A stretch of 64,000 nt of DNA from Bacteroidales bacterium UBA5429 (lineage in GTDB: Bacteria; Bacteroidota; Bacteroidia; Bacteroidales; WCHB1-69): positions 1-64,000 of the forward strand of contig DIRT01000037.1 of the NCBI GenBank assembly GCA_002427605.1. The letters are read 5' to 3'. Of the stretch, positions 17,554 through 25,451 are shown one piece after another. The translations under genes and the position numbers were made by a program. Under the pieces are notes generated by a model. That model did no database searches. It was not told the DNA's origin and worked only from the letters and a program-made list of their open reading frames with translations. Numbering within the stretch: the stretch's first letter is position 1; every line of letters starts with the position of its first letter.

Positions 17554-19059
17554 ATGAGAAAAATAGGAATACTTTTATTGTTTTTTGTTGTACTGTTATC
17601 CTCCAATCCTTTACTTGCTCAAAGAGGGAAAGGAGCGAATAAAAATAAGGTTAAGGGACATCAGATTGCTATTAAGATTGATGGTGCTCAGGATTCCATT
17701 ATTTATCTGGCAATCCATTATCGGGAAAAACTTATGTTAAGGGACTCAGCCAGAAATGACGGAAGGAATGCCTTTTTATTTAAGGGAGATGAACCGTATC
17801 AGGAGGGGCTTTATACTTTAGTCTCTCAAGATAGAAGACCCTATCTTAACTTCATTATTGATGGAAGTCAGGAGTTTACCTATTTTATTGATACGGTGGG
17901 AGATGTAAGAAATTTTAATGTTAAAAACTCTCCACAAAATGAAGAGATGCTTCGTTTTCAAAGGAAAACGGTTTATGCTCAGATGCAGATAAAGGAGTAT
18001 CAGGAGATGATCAATAAATACAAGGAGACCGATGAGGATAGTCTTGAGTTTTATAATCAAAAAGTTCGGGATGTCAATAACGAGATGGAACAGTTTATTA
18101 CTGAACTAATCGATAAGAATCCTACTTTTCTTTTTTCTAAATTGCAAAAATCTTATCGACAAATAGAAGTTCCGGATCCTCCAGTGAGAGCGGATGGAAC
18201 AATTGATTCCAATTATCAGGCTGCCTACTATAGGACCCACTACTGGGATAATTTTGATTTAACGGATAATCGCTTTATTTATTTACCCTCTCTTGAGAGA
18301 GCAATGAATGAGTATTTTAACCAGATTTTATGGCTGCATGAACCGGATACAATTAATCACTATGTAGATATGGTAATCCAAAAGACGGAAGGGGATAGTG
18401 TTATGTATCGCTATTTTGTTGAAAGGCTCTCTTACATTTTTGAGACCAGTAAAATTATTGGACACGATGCGGTATTTGTCCACATTGCCAATGAAAATCA
18501 GTTGAAAGGGAAATGTTATTGGATTGATGAAGAACTTTTGGGAAGGTATAAACGCCGGGTAAAAGGTTTGGAGCCTACTTTGATAGGGAAGATTGCTCCG
18601 GAAATTATTATGCCGGATACTTCTTTCACCACCGATTTCAATCAATGGCACTCTTCTTACAATATGAAGAAGCCTTATGTTATTCTCTGGTTCTATGACC
18701 CGGCTTGTCATACCTGTAAAACAGAATCAGAGCATTTGAGAGCTGTTTATGACTCATTGGAAGCAATTGGACAACGTAATTTTGATGTGTATGCTATTGG
18801 AAGTGACTCGGATACAGAGCGGTTGAAGAAATATATAAAAGAAAAAAACTATCCATGGCTTAATGTTGGAGGAAATTCCGCAAATATTGATTATATTGCA
18901 GCTTTTAATATTATTGGTAATCCGACTATGTTTATATTTGATAACAAAACTCGTAAGATTATTTTAAATAAGAGAATAGAGATGAGCGCTATTCCTATCT
19001 TTTTGGAACAACATGAAAAGATAGAGAAGATGAAACAAGAACGAATGGAAAAACAATAG
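17554..19059 (+). CDS. Exported thioredoxin-fold protein, paralogue of the preceding gene
   Basis: A 501-residue protein starting at ATG 17554, immediately after the stop of its paralogue; an upstream in-frame ATG at 17497 is rejected because it overlaps that gene and would hide the signal peptide (MRKIGILLLFFVVLLSS). Domain order is the same: DUF4369-like N-terminal region, helical linker (about 110-330) and thioredoxin domain with CHTC (WFYDPACHTCKTESEH). Probably periplasmic or cell-surface thiol-disulfide oxidoreductase. Likely cotranscribed with the upstream paralogue and tyrS (6-bp gap). Confidence 0.8.
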   Translation: MRKIGILLLFFVVLLSSNPLLAQRGKGANKNKVKGHQIAIKIDGAQDSIIYLAIHYREKLMLRDSARNDGRNAFLFKGDEPYQEGLYTLVSQDRRPYLNFIIDGSQEFTYFIDTVGDVRNFNVKNSPQNEEMLRFQRKTVYAQMQIKEYQEMINKYKETDEDSLEFYNQKVRDVNNEMEQFITELIDKNPTFLFSKLQKSYRQIEVPDPPVRADGTIDSNYQAAYYRTHYWDNFDLTDNRFIYLPSLERAMNEYFNQILWLHEPDTINHYVDMVIQKTEGDSVMYRYFVERLSYIFETSKIIGHDAVFVHIANENQLKGKCYWIDEELLGRYKRRVKGLEPTLIGKIAPEIIMPDTSFTTDFNQWHSSYNMKKPYVILWFYDPACHTCKTESEHLRAVYDSLEAIGQRNFDVYAIGSDSDTERLKKYIKEKNYPWLNVGGNSANIDYIAAFNIIGNPTMFIFDNKTRKIILNKRIEMSAIPIFLEQHEKIEKMKQERMEKQ

Positions 19060-19065
19060 ATAGAG

Positions 19066-20358
19066 ATGAAGAATTTTGTAGAAGAATTACGATGGAGAGG
19101 CATGATCCATGATATTATGCCGGGAACTGAAGAGTTGCTAATGAAAGAACCTTCTAAAGCTTATGTGGGTATTGACCCTACTGCAGATTCACTTCATATT
19201 GGACACTTGGTAAGTGTGATGATGTTGAGTCATTTTCAACGGTCAGGACATACACCGATCGCTTTATTGGGCGGAGCCACAGGAATGATTGGAGATCCTT
19301 CAGGAAAATCACAAGAGCGTAATTTATTGGATATTGAGACTTTAAGGTATAATCAGGAAAAAATTAAGCAGCAGCTTTCTAAATTCCTCAATTTTGATGC
19401 CGCTGACACTAATGCAGCCATTATGGTGAACAATTATGACTGGATGAGTCAGTTTTCCTTCCTGGATTTTATTCGTGATGTAGGAAAGCATCTGACAGTC
19501 AACTATATGATGGCTAAAGACTCCGTAAAGAAGAGACTTTCCGGAGAAGGTGAAGGAATGTCATTTACTGAGTTTACCTATCAGTTGGTACAGGGCTATG
19601 ATTTTTTATATCTGTATGAAAATTATGGATGTAAATTACAAATGGGGGGATCAGATCAGTGGGGTAATATCACAACCGGAACAGAGTTGATCAGAAGGAA
19701 GGTTGGGGGAGAAGCGTTTGCTCTCACTTGTCCACTCATCACTAAGGCGGATGGCGGGAAGTTTGGGAAAACGGAGCAAGGGAATGTCTGGTTAGATCCT
19801 GATAAGACCTCTTCTTACAGTTTCTATCAATTCTGGCTTAACTGTTCAGATGAGGATAGCAAAAAGTATATCCGGATCTTTACTTTTTATACTCAGGAGG
19901 AGATTCTTGAAATGGAGAAACAACATGAAGAAGCACCTCATTTGAGAATATTGCAGAAAGCATTGGCTAAAGAGTTGACGATTCGTGTTCACTCCGAGGA
20001 GGAGTATGAAGCAGCGGTAAGTGCTTCGGAAATTCTGTTTGGAAAAGGAACCACTGAAACGTTAGCTACACTTTCAGAGAAGAACTTTCTGGCTGTTTTT
20101 GAAGGTGTTCCAATGTTTGAAGTCTCTCGGGATCAGATCGATGCACAAATCTCTATAGTGGACTTTTTAACAGAACAAGCGCCTGTTTTTCAGTCTAAGA
20201 GTGAAGTGAGACGGACTCTCAAAGAGAATGCACTTTCAATCAACAAGAGTAAAATAGATGACTCTTTTGTGGTTTCAGCAGATAGTTTGCTGAATAACAA
20301 ATATATTTTGGTACAAAGAGGAAAGAAAAATTATTATATTATTCGTGTTAATTCATAG
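19066..20358 (+). CDS. tyrS: Tyrosyl-tRNA synthetase
   Basis: A 430-residue class I aminoacyl-tRNA synthetase charging tRNA-Tyr. The HIGH motif is at about residues 44-47 (SLHIGHLVS), the ATP-binding KMSKS equivalent is KFGKT at about 232-236, and the tyrosine-binding segment QMGGSDQWGNITTG is intact. The C-terminal S4-like RNA-binding domain (SEVRRTLKENALSIN...) is present. Full length for the bacterial TyrRS group with KFGKT. It begins 6 bp after the thioredoxin-like gene; the NfeD-like gene follows after 3 bp. Confidence 0.97.
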   Translation: MKNFVEELRWRGMIHDIMPGTEELLMKEPSKAYVGIDPTADSLHIGHLVSVMMLSHFQRSGHTPIALLGGATGMIGDPSGKSQERNLLDIETLRYNQEKIKQQLSKFLNFDAADTNAAIMVNNYDWMSQFSFLDFIRDVGKHLTVNYMMAKDSVKKRLSGEGEGMSFTEFTYQLVQGYDFLYLYENYGCKLQMGGSDQWGNITTGTELIRRKVGGEAFALTCPLITKADGGKFGKTEQGNVWLDPDKTSSYSFYQFWLNCSDEDSKKYIRIFTFYTQEEILEMEKQHEEAPHLRILQKALAKELTIRVHSEEEYEAAVSASEILFGKGTTETLATLSEKNFLAVFEGVPMFEVSRDQIDAQISIVDFLTEQAPVFQSKSEVRRTLKENALSINKSKIDDSFVVSADSLLNNKYILVQRGKKNYYIIRVNS

Positions 20359-20361
20359 ATT

Positions 20362-20820
20362 ATGGGCTGGTTTGTTATCATTTTTTTAATCGTTTTGGGT
20401 GTTCTGGCGTTGATGTTGGAGGTGTTGGTGTTGCCGGGAGGAATTGTGGGAATTATTGGAGCACTTTTTGTTATTGCCGGAGTAGTACTCTCTTATGTCC
20501 ATTTCGGTTTGTGGGCAGGGAATATTACTTTGCTGATCACAGCTGTTTTTATTATTGGTACAGTGATTCTCTTTTTACGCTCCAAGACGTGGAAAAAGAT
20601 GGCACTAACGACTGAAATTGATAGTAAAGTGAATGTACTGCCTTCTGAACTGGAAGTAGGAATGGAGGGGGTAACTATTTCACGTTTGGCACCCGGAGGA
20701 AAGGCCCTTTTCGGAGATCAGGAAGTAGAGGTGTTCTCAAACTTAGGCTTTATTGATCAAAATCAAGAGATTGTCATATTTCAAATTGATGAAAATAAAA
20801 TTATTGTTAAACTTAAATAA
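20362..20820 (+). CDS. NfeD-like membrane protein
   Basis: A 152-residue protein with three to four hydrophobic segments in the first 75 residues (rich in Gly, Val and Ile) and a small C-terminal beta-rich domain of about 65 residues (VGMEGVTISRLAPGGKALFGD), the OB-fold found in NfeD proteins. NfeD proteins are encoded next to flotillin-like genes and are thought to act together with them in membrane organisation. Here the flotillin-like gene follows after 6 bp, which supports the assignment. Confidence 0.85.
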   Translation: MGWFVIIFLIVLGVLALMLEVLVLPGGIVGIIGALFVIAGVVLSYVHFGLWAGNITLLITAVFIIGTVILFLRSKTWKKMALTTEIDSKVNVLPSELEVGMEGVTISRLAPGGKALFGDQEVEVFSNLGFIDQNQEIVIFQIDENKIIVKLK

Positions 20821-20826
20821 ATATTT

Positions 20827-21795
20827 ATGGATCCTTTTTCAATTTTGATTATTGTTGCAGTAATCTTTTTAGTATTTTTATTTTTGTGGCTTGTACCACT
20901 GGGATTGTGGTTTAATGCCTTGCTTAATGGGGTTAGAATCTCGCTCCTTCAATTGATTTTGATGAGATGGAGAAAAGTACCCCCAAGCATTATTGTAAAT
21001 GGATTAATTACAGGAACCAAAGCCGGAATCAAGTTAAATAGAGATGAGTTGGAAGCACACTATTTGGCGGGTGGTCGTGTTCCTGCCGTTATTAATGCAT
21101 TGATATCTGCGGATAAAGCCAATATCCCTTTGGATTTTAAAGCAGCTACTGCTATTGACTTGGCGGGTAGAGATGTTTTGGAAGCAATCCAAACCTCTGT
21201 TAATCCAAAAGTGATTGACACTCCTCCTGTTGCTGCTGTTGCGAAGGATGGGATTCAGTTGATTGCCAAGGCAAGAGTAACCGTGAGAACCAATATCAGA
21301 CAATTAGTTGGAGGTGCCGGAGAAGAAACCATCGTAGCCCGTGTAGGTGAAGGGATTGTATCTGCTATCGGATCTGCAGCTTCACATAAAACGGTGTTGG
21401 AAAATCCTGACTCAATTTCTAAGTTGGTGTTGTCCAAAGGGTTAGACTCCGGAACTGCATTTGAAATTCTATCTATTGACATTGCTGACGTTGACGTAGG
21501 TAAAAACATCGGTGCTATTCTTCAGATGGACCAAGCCAATGCGGATAAAAATATTGCGCAAGCGAAAGCTGAAGAGAGACGTGCTATGGCAGTTGCAACT
21601 GAACAAGAAATGTTGGCTAAAGCGCAAGAAGCCCGTGCGAAAGTGATTTTGGCAGAAGCTGAAATTCCATTGGCATTGGCAGAAGCTTTTAGAAATGGCA
21701 ATTTAGGCGTTATGGACTATTACAGATTAGAAAACATCAAAGCGGACACCCAAATGAGAGATTCTATCGGTAAGCCTAAAAAAGATGGCAAATAG
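20827..21795 (+). CDS. floA: Flotillin-like protein FloA
   Basis: A 322-residue membrane-associated scaffold protein of the FloA (YqfA/UPF0365) family. It has one N-terminal membrane segment (IIVAVIFLVFLFLWLVPLGLW), a SPFH/PHB-type domain (QLIAKARVTVRTNIRQLVGGAGEETI) and a C-terminal Ala/Glu-rich coiled coil (AKAEERRAMAVATEQEMLAKA). FloA marks functional membrane microdomains in bacteria. Length matches the family. It ends the transcriptional group that includes tyrS and nfeD. Confidence 0.93.
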   Translation: MDPFSILIIVAVIFLVFLFLWLVPLGLWFNALLNGVRISLLQLILMRWRKVPPSIIVNGLITGTKAGIKLNRDELEAHYLAGGRVPAVINALISADKANIPLDFKAATAIDLAGRDVLEAIQTSVNPKVIDTPPVAAVAKDGIQLIAKARVTVRTNIRQLVGGAGEETIVARVGEGIVSAIGSAASHKTVLENPDSISKLVLSKGLDSGTAFEILSIDIADVDVGKNIGAILQMDQANADKNIAQAKAEERRAMAVATEQEMLAKAQEARAKVILAEAEIPLALAEAFRNGNLGVMDYYRLENIKADTQMRDSIGKPKKDGK

Positions 21796-21823
21796 CGAAT
21801 AATTTAATTTATCTGTTCGATTA

Positions 21824-21868
21824 GTAGAGACGTTGCACGCATAGAGACGTTGCATGCAACGTCTCTAC
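21824..21868. repeat. Palindromic repeat TAGAGACGTTGCA/TGCAACGTCTCTA
   Basis: A perfect 26-bp inverted repeat at 21842-21867 is preceded by a direct half-copy (GTAGAGACGTTGCACGC, 21824-21840). It lies 29 bp after floA and is not followed by a T tract, so it is not a typical terminator. The design resembles REP-type palindromes and is related in style to the palindromes at 22748-22942. Confidence 0.8.
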
Positions 21869-21918
21869 TGATTTTGTATTATATTTATTTGTATATCAAT
21901 GTGTTATAATTTTGATAA

Positions 21919-21941
21919 CGTAATTTGGTAATTCGTAATTG
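21919..21941. repeat. Weak heptamer-type repeat (GTAATTn)
   Basis: Three units of TAATT followed by TG, CG or G, spaced seven to eight bases, in the non-coding stretch between floA and the next gene. The unit resembles the array at 29-48. The remainder of 21869-22025 shows nothing else recognisable. Confidence 0.4.
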
Positions 21942-22025
21942 TTTTTGTCGTATTTCATTAGTTTCCCAAATATCATTGTTGCTTCTAATTCGTAGTCATT
22001 GCCATCAGATTTATATTCAATTTGA

Positions 22026-22565
22026 TTAGCAAAAAGTCGTTCTCTTTACTTTAAATGACTTTATACTCTTTTTCCGTTCATCAATACTTTGTTGACTAAG
22101 TTGGTTAATGAAATAGGTCAGTTCTAATTCGTCAATATTTATTTGTCCTAAATACAGGTTGAGATTTTGTGCTTCTGCAAATTCATTAATTTTTGCAGCC
22201 CACTTGTATGGTTTTTTCTTAAAAACGAAAGTGTCGTCAGTTACTAATGAGATAAACTTTTGTCCGCTAATATCGAGAAGATATGCTTCAATTATTTGCT
22301 CCCATTTTACTTCGTCTTGATTTGTAGTTCTGTCCCAAATGCCATTTTCTGTGATTACAATCTGTGGTCTTCTGTCGAAAGTATGAAAAAGTCCAACGGG
22401 TAAACCAAGTCCAAAAAAGCAAGTGCTTACCCAACCTATAATGTGTTCGGTGCTTCCATAAGGATTGTCTGTTATCATCCATATTCCAACCGCCACGAAT
22501 GGTAAGCACATACAGATAGTTTTCAGTCCTTTTGTTGTTGTCTTATATAGTTTAATCTCTGTCAT
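22026..22565 (-). CDS. Small membrane protein, STM3941-like
   Basis: A 179-residue protein with two hydrophobic segments near the N-terminus (about 18-32 and 42-60), then a PH-like soluble part (RRPQIVITENGIWDRTTNQ, VKWEQIIEAYL). The layout matches the STM3941-type family of unknown function. It is a lone minus-strand gene surrounded by intergenic repeats, without a recognisable -7 box. Its isolation in a repeat-rich region suggests a mobile or dispensable gene. Confidence 0.6.
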   Translation of the reverse strand: MTEIKLYKTTTKGLKTICMCLPFVAVGIWMITDNPYGSTEHIIGWVSTCFFGLGLPVGLFHTFDRRPQIVITENGIWDRTTNQDEVKWEQIIEAYLLDISGQKFISLVTDDTFVFKKKPYKWAAKINEFAEAQNLNLYLGQINIDELELTYFINQLSQQSIDERKKSIKSFKVKRTTFC

Positions 22566-22641
22566 TAACCACTCCTATGCCGTTACAGTCGTTTTTAAAT
22601 ATTACCGCCAACCTATATTTTACGCAACAAAAATATTAAAA

Positions 22642-22687
22642 AAAGTCGAAAGTCGAAAGTCGAAAGTCGAAAGTCGGAAGGCGAAAG
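22642..22687. repeat. Heptamer tandem repeat (AAAGTCG)n
   Basis: Five units of AAAGTCG/AAAGTCGG, then diverged GAAGGCG and AAAG. Period is seven throughout. An open reading frame across it has no support as a gene. Confidence 0.85.
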
Positions 22688-22694
22688 TTTTTTC

Positions 22695-22716
22695 AATTAC
22701 GAATTACGAATTACGG
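22695..22716. repeat. Heptamer tandem repeat (AATTACG)3
   Basis: Three perfect units of AATTACG begin 8 bp after the AAAGTCG array. The change of unit sequence with an unchanged seven-base period is the notable point. Confidence 0.85.
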
Positions 22717-22726
22717 AACCGCAAAA

Positions 22727-22772
22727 TTTTAATTAAACGTGATTGTTGTAGGGACAGGTCGCGATCTGTCCT
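22727..22772. repeat. Palindromic repeat with conserved leader, copy A
   Basis: A leader TTTTAATTAAACGTGATTGT is followed by a near-palindrome GGGACAGGTCGCGATCTGTCC. The leader recurs with a few changes at 22901-22920 (TTTGATTAAACGCGATTGTA) before a different palindrome, so leader and palindrome form one repeat family. Confidence 0.7.
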
Positions 22773-22803
22773 GGGAATAATGAATAAAAATAACGTCACG
22801 GTC

Positions 22804-22829
22804 GTAGAGACAGGGCATGCCCTATCTCC
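22804..22829. repeat. Palindromic repeat GAGACAGGGCATGCCCTATCTC
   Basis: An inverted repeat of about 22 bp centred on GGGCATGCCC, opening with GTAGAGAC like the palindrome at 21824-21868. It has no T tract and is not next to a gene end. Confidence 0.7.
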
Positions 22830-22900
22830 ATGATATTATTATGCAAGACCATTAAAATGGCATTAAATAATTGATAATCAAGAAATTGCAAATCACAAAA

Positions 22901-22942
22901 TTTGATTAAACGCGATTGTAGGGGCAGGGCTTGTCCCTGCCC
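22901..22942. repeat. Palindromic repeat with conserved leader, copy B
   Basis: The leader TTTGATTAAACGCGATTGTA precedes an inverted repeat with arms GGGCAGGG and CCCTGCCC. It is the second copy of the family at 22727-22772, with the palindrome core changed on both arms. Confidence 0.7.
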
Positions 22943-22948
22943 TTTGCC

Positions 22949-23011
22949 GAGTGGGGTGATAAAATAACAGAAAAGTAAAATATGATCTGCCCCCCTATTT
23001 TTTTTATTTCA
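22949..23011 (+). repeat. Dispersed 60-bp element, copy 2
   Basis: GAGTGGGG, a 30-nt A-rich core, CTGCCCCCC at 22987-22995, then a T-rich tail ending ATTTCA. It follows palindrome copy B by 6 bp and precedes an AAATCCG heptamer array by about 60 bp, as copy 1 does. Confidence 0.7.
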
Positions 23012-23070
23012 AAATAGTATATATGATTAAATTTCAATGGGTTATATTAAAAATAATCCAATGTCAAAAT

Positions 23071-23100
23071 ATCGAAATCCGAAATCCGACATCCGAAATC
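23071..23100. repeat. Heptamer tandem repeat (CGAAATC)n
   Basis: Four units of CGAAATC/CGACATC, the same register family as the array at 208-231. It is the last repeat of the 22566-23170 non-coding island before the yebC promoter. Confidence 0.8.
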
Positions 23101-23169
23101 AAATTGCAGTACTTCATCTTTACTGATTATTATTATGTAAAACCGGATTCAAATTATAAACGTACCTTT

Positions 23170-23202
23170 TTTGTTTTTATTGAAAAAAAAATTATACTTT
23201 TG
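23170..23202 (+). promoter_or_regulatory. Promoter of yebC
   Basis: TTTG at 23170-23173 and TACTTTTG at 23195-23202, spaced 21 bp, match the Bacteroidota -33/-7 promoter. The start codon is 31 bp downstream of the -7 box. Confidence 0.65.
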
Positions 23203-23233
23203 CAAATAGAAAAAAACATTATCAATATTTACT

Positions 23234-23944
23234 ATGGGAAGAGCATTTGAATTTAGAAAAGAAAGAAAGTTCAAACGTTGGGGAAACATGGCAAAGGTTT
23301 TCACACGTTTAGGTAGAGAAATTACAATGGCAGCTAAAGCGGGCGGTCCTGACCCGGCGTCAAATGCTAAGCTGAGATTGTTGATGCAAAATGCACGTTC
23401 TGAAAATATGCCTAAAGATAATGTCGAAAGAGCGATTAAAAGAGCATTTGAAAAGGATACTTCAGACTATAAAGAACATGTATATGAGGGTTATGCACCC
23501 TACGGTGTGGCGATATTAATTGAAGCTGCAACAGATAATAACCAGAGAACAGTTGCCAATGTGAGAAGTTATTTCAATAAACATAACGGCTCTCTGGGAA
23601 CGCACGGGATGCTTGATTTTATCTTTGATCGTAAATGTAGATTTACGGTTGCGATGAAAGAAAATCTGGATCTGGAAGAACTGGAGTTGGAATTGATCGA
23701 CTTTGAGGTTGAAGAGGTTTTTGAAGATGATGGAGATATTCATATCTATGCTGATTTTCAAAGCTTTGGACCAATTCAAAAGTATTTGGAAGAGAATGAG
23801 TTTGATATCAAAGAGTTTAAATTTGAAAGAATTCCGAACGATTTTAAAGAGGTAGATGAAGAACAAAGAGCAGAAATTGAAAAATTATTGGAAAAGATTG
23901 AAGAGGATGACGATGTAACACAAGTATTTCATAATATGGCCTAA
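23234..23944 (+). CDS. yebC: YebC/PmpR family DNA-binding protein
   Basis: A 236-residue protein of the TACO1/YebC family, described as transcription regulators and, in recent work on the family, as translation factors acting on proline stretches. The N-terminal MGRAFEFRKERKFKRWGNMAKVFTRLG block is typical for Bacteroidota, with the conserved AGGPDPASNAKLR and MPKDNVERAIKRA segments. Two further domains follow (LGTHGMLDFIFDRK). Full length. It is preceded by a clear promoter and followed by a 34-bp gap. Confidence 0.95.
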   Translation: MGRAFEFRKERKFKRWGNMAKVFTRLGREITMAAKAGGPDPASNAKLRLLMQNARSENMPKDNVERAIKRAFEKDTSDYKEHVYEGYAPYGVAILIEAATDNNQRTVANVRSYFNKHNGSLGTHGMLDFIFDRKCRFTVAMKENLDLEELELELIDFEVEEVFEDDGDIHIYADFQSFGPIQKYLEENEFDIKEFKFERIPNDFKEVDEEQRAEIEKLLEKIEEDDDVTQVFHNMA

Positions 23945-23978
23945 ATAATTAATCACTAACTTTTAATTTTAATTGACC

Positions 23979-24590
23979 ATGTATTACTACAAGTTTCGAG
24001 TTACTTATGATCACGTTGAGGATTTTGTGAGAGATATTGAGATCCTCGCTTCAGACCATTTTGAATCCTTCCATCATATCCTGTTTGAATCAATAGGATT
24101 GGTAGGAAATGAGTTGGCATCCTTCTATATTTGTGATGCTAAGTGGAATAAGAAAAAGGAGATTACACTGATTGATATGCATGATGATCAGGATGTGGAA
24201 GAGCCTGAATATGAGGATGATGACGATTATTCGGCTAAATCTAACATCCCGAAGTTTATCATGAAAGATTCGCTGTTGAAAGATTTTATTACCGATCCAC
24301 ATCAGCAGATTATTTATGAATATGATTTTCTGGATCCCTATATATTTTACATTGAATTGTTGAAGGCAGCACCTGCTACAGAGGGTGTTGAGTACCCAAG
24401 ATGTACCAAGAAGGAAAAAGAGATGCAACTGAAAATCGTACATTCAAAATTATTGGAAGATTTAGCAGGATTGGAGATTCATGAAAAGGGAGATCTTGAC
24501 GATCTTGATGATCTTGATGATTTGGATAACAGTTTTGACGATGATGATTTCGCCGATTTTGAACAGTTTGACCCTTCAGACAAGTTCTAA
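23979..24590 (+). CDS. pRiA4b ORF-3-like protein with acidic tail
   Basis: A 203-residue protein; ATG 23979 is preferred to an upstream TTG at 23973. The N-terminal 150 residues (YYYKFRVTYDHVEDFVRDIEI, SFHHILFESIGL, ILLKxDP-like region) resemble the plasmid pRiA4b ORF-3/IS1096 passenger family, whose function is unknown. The C-terminus is very acidic with four DLD units encoded by a 9-bp tandem repeat at 24492-24528. The 3' end overlaps the miaA start, so translational coupling is likely. Confidence 0.7.
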   Translation: MYYYKFRVTYDHVEDFVRDIEILASDHFESFHHILFESIGLVGNELASFYICDAKWNKKKEITLIDMHDDQDVEEPEYEDDDDYSAKSNIPKFIMKDSLLKDFITDPHQQIIYEYDFLDPYIFYIELLKAAPATEGVEYPRCTKKEKEMQLKIVHSKLLEDLAGLEIHEKGDLDDLDDLDDLDNSFDDDDFADFEQFDPSDKF

Positions 24591-25446
24591 TCAACCTACT
24601 CTTTGTGTTATTACCGGTCCTACAGCAGTAGGAAAAACCGACTTTGCTATCGAACTGGCGCTCCACTTTGATACGGTGATTATTTCTGCCGACTCCAGAC
24701 AGTTTTATCGGGAAATGTCTATTGGGACGGCGTTTCCTACGGAGGAGCAACAGAGTAAAGTAAAGCATTACTTCATAGGTCATAAATCGATTCAGGATTA
24801 TTACAGTGTTTCAAAATATGAACAGGATGTTCTGGAACTGTTGCCCTCTCTGTTTGAGCAACATCCGGTGGTAGTGATGACCGGCGGCAGCGGACTCTAT
24901 ATCGATGCGGTTTGCTACGGGATTGATCTTTTACCGGATCCCGATCCGGTGGTAAGAGAAGAGTTGACCCGGGTTTTTGAAAAGGAGGGAGTGGAAGGAT
25001 TGAGACAACGGATTAAAAAATTGGATCCGCATTATTATCAAACCAGTGATATTGCCAACCATAAAAGATTGTTGCGTGCCCTGGAGGTGACAATCCAAAC
25101 AGGAATTCCCTATTCCCAGATGATTACCGGAAAAGCAAAGGAGAGAAATTTTAATATCCAAAAGTTTTACCTCAACAGACCCAGAGCAGAACTTTTTGAA
25201 AGGATTAATTTCAGAGTGGATCAGATGATGCAGGCAGGATTACTGGATGAGGTTCAGCAACTTTATTCTTACAAAGATTTAAATGCCTTGAATACTGTAG
25301 GTTACAAAGAGCTTTTCACCTATTTAGATGGAAAATATTCTCTGGAACAGGCAGTTGAAAAGATTAGGGTTAACACCCGGCGTTATGCCAAACGACAATT
25401 AACCTGGTTTAAAAGAGATTCTTCTTATCATGAAGTAAAAATATAA
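24541..25446 (+). CDS. miaA: tRNA dimethylallyltransferase
   Basis: A 301-residue enzyme transferring dimethylallyl to A37 of tRNAs reading UNN codons. The P-loop GPTAVGKTDFA and the SADSRQFYREMSIGTA motif are typical, as are the lid and tRNA-binding regions (NTVGYKELFTYLDG, TRRYAKRQLTWFKRD). The reading frame extends up to 24481, but ATG 24541 (or 24544) gives the usual length and shortens the overlap with the preceding gene to 50 bp. tcdA follows after 5 bp. Confidence 0.93.
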   Translation: MMISPILNSLTLQTSSNQPTLCVITGPTAVGKTDFAIELALHFDTVIISADSRQFYREMSIGTAFPTEEQQSKVKHYFIGHKSIQDYYSVSKYEQDVLELLPSLFEQHPVVVMTGGSGLYIDAVCYGIDLLPDPDPVVREELTRVFEKEGVEGLRQRIKKLDPHYYQTSDIANHKRLLRALEVTIQTGIPYSQMITGKAKERNFNIQKFYLNRPRAELFERINFRVDQMMQAGLLDEVQQLYSYKDLNALNTVGYKELFTYLDGKYSLEQAVEKIRVNTRRYAKRQLTWFKRDSSYHEVKI

Positions 25447-25451
25447 GTAGT

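Noticed and set aside
22642..22716. CRISPR-like appearance of the repeats.
   Set aside because: Units are 7 bp without spacers, and no cas genes are in the window.
22465..22833. Open frame of 122 codons across the heptamer and palindrome repeats.
   Set aside because: It is antisense to the small membrane protein and then reads repeats, giving repetitive peptide.
23023..23250. Open frame of 75 codons before yebC.
   Set aside because: It covers a heptamer array and the yebC promoter, and has no recognisable protein features.
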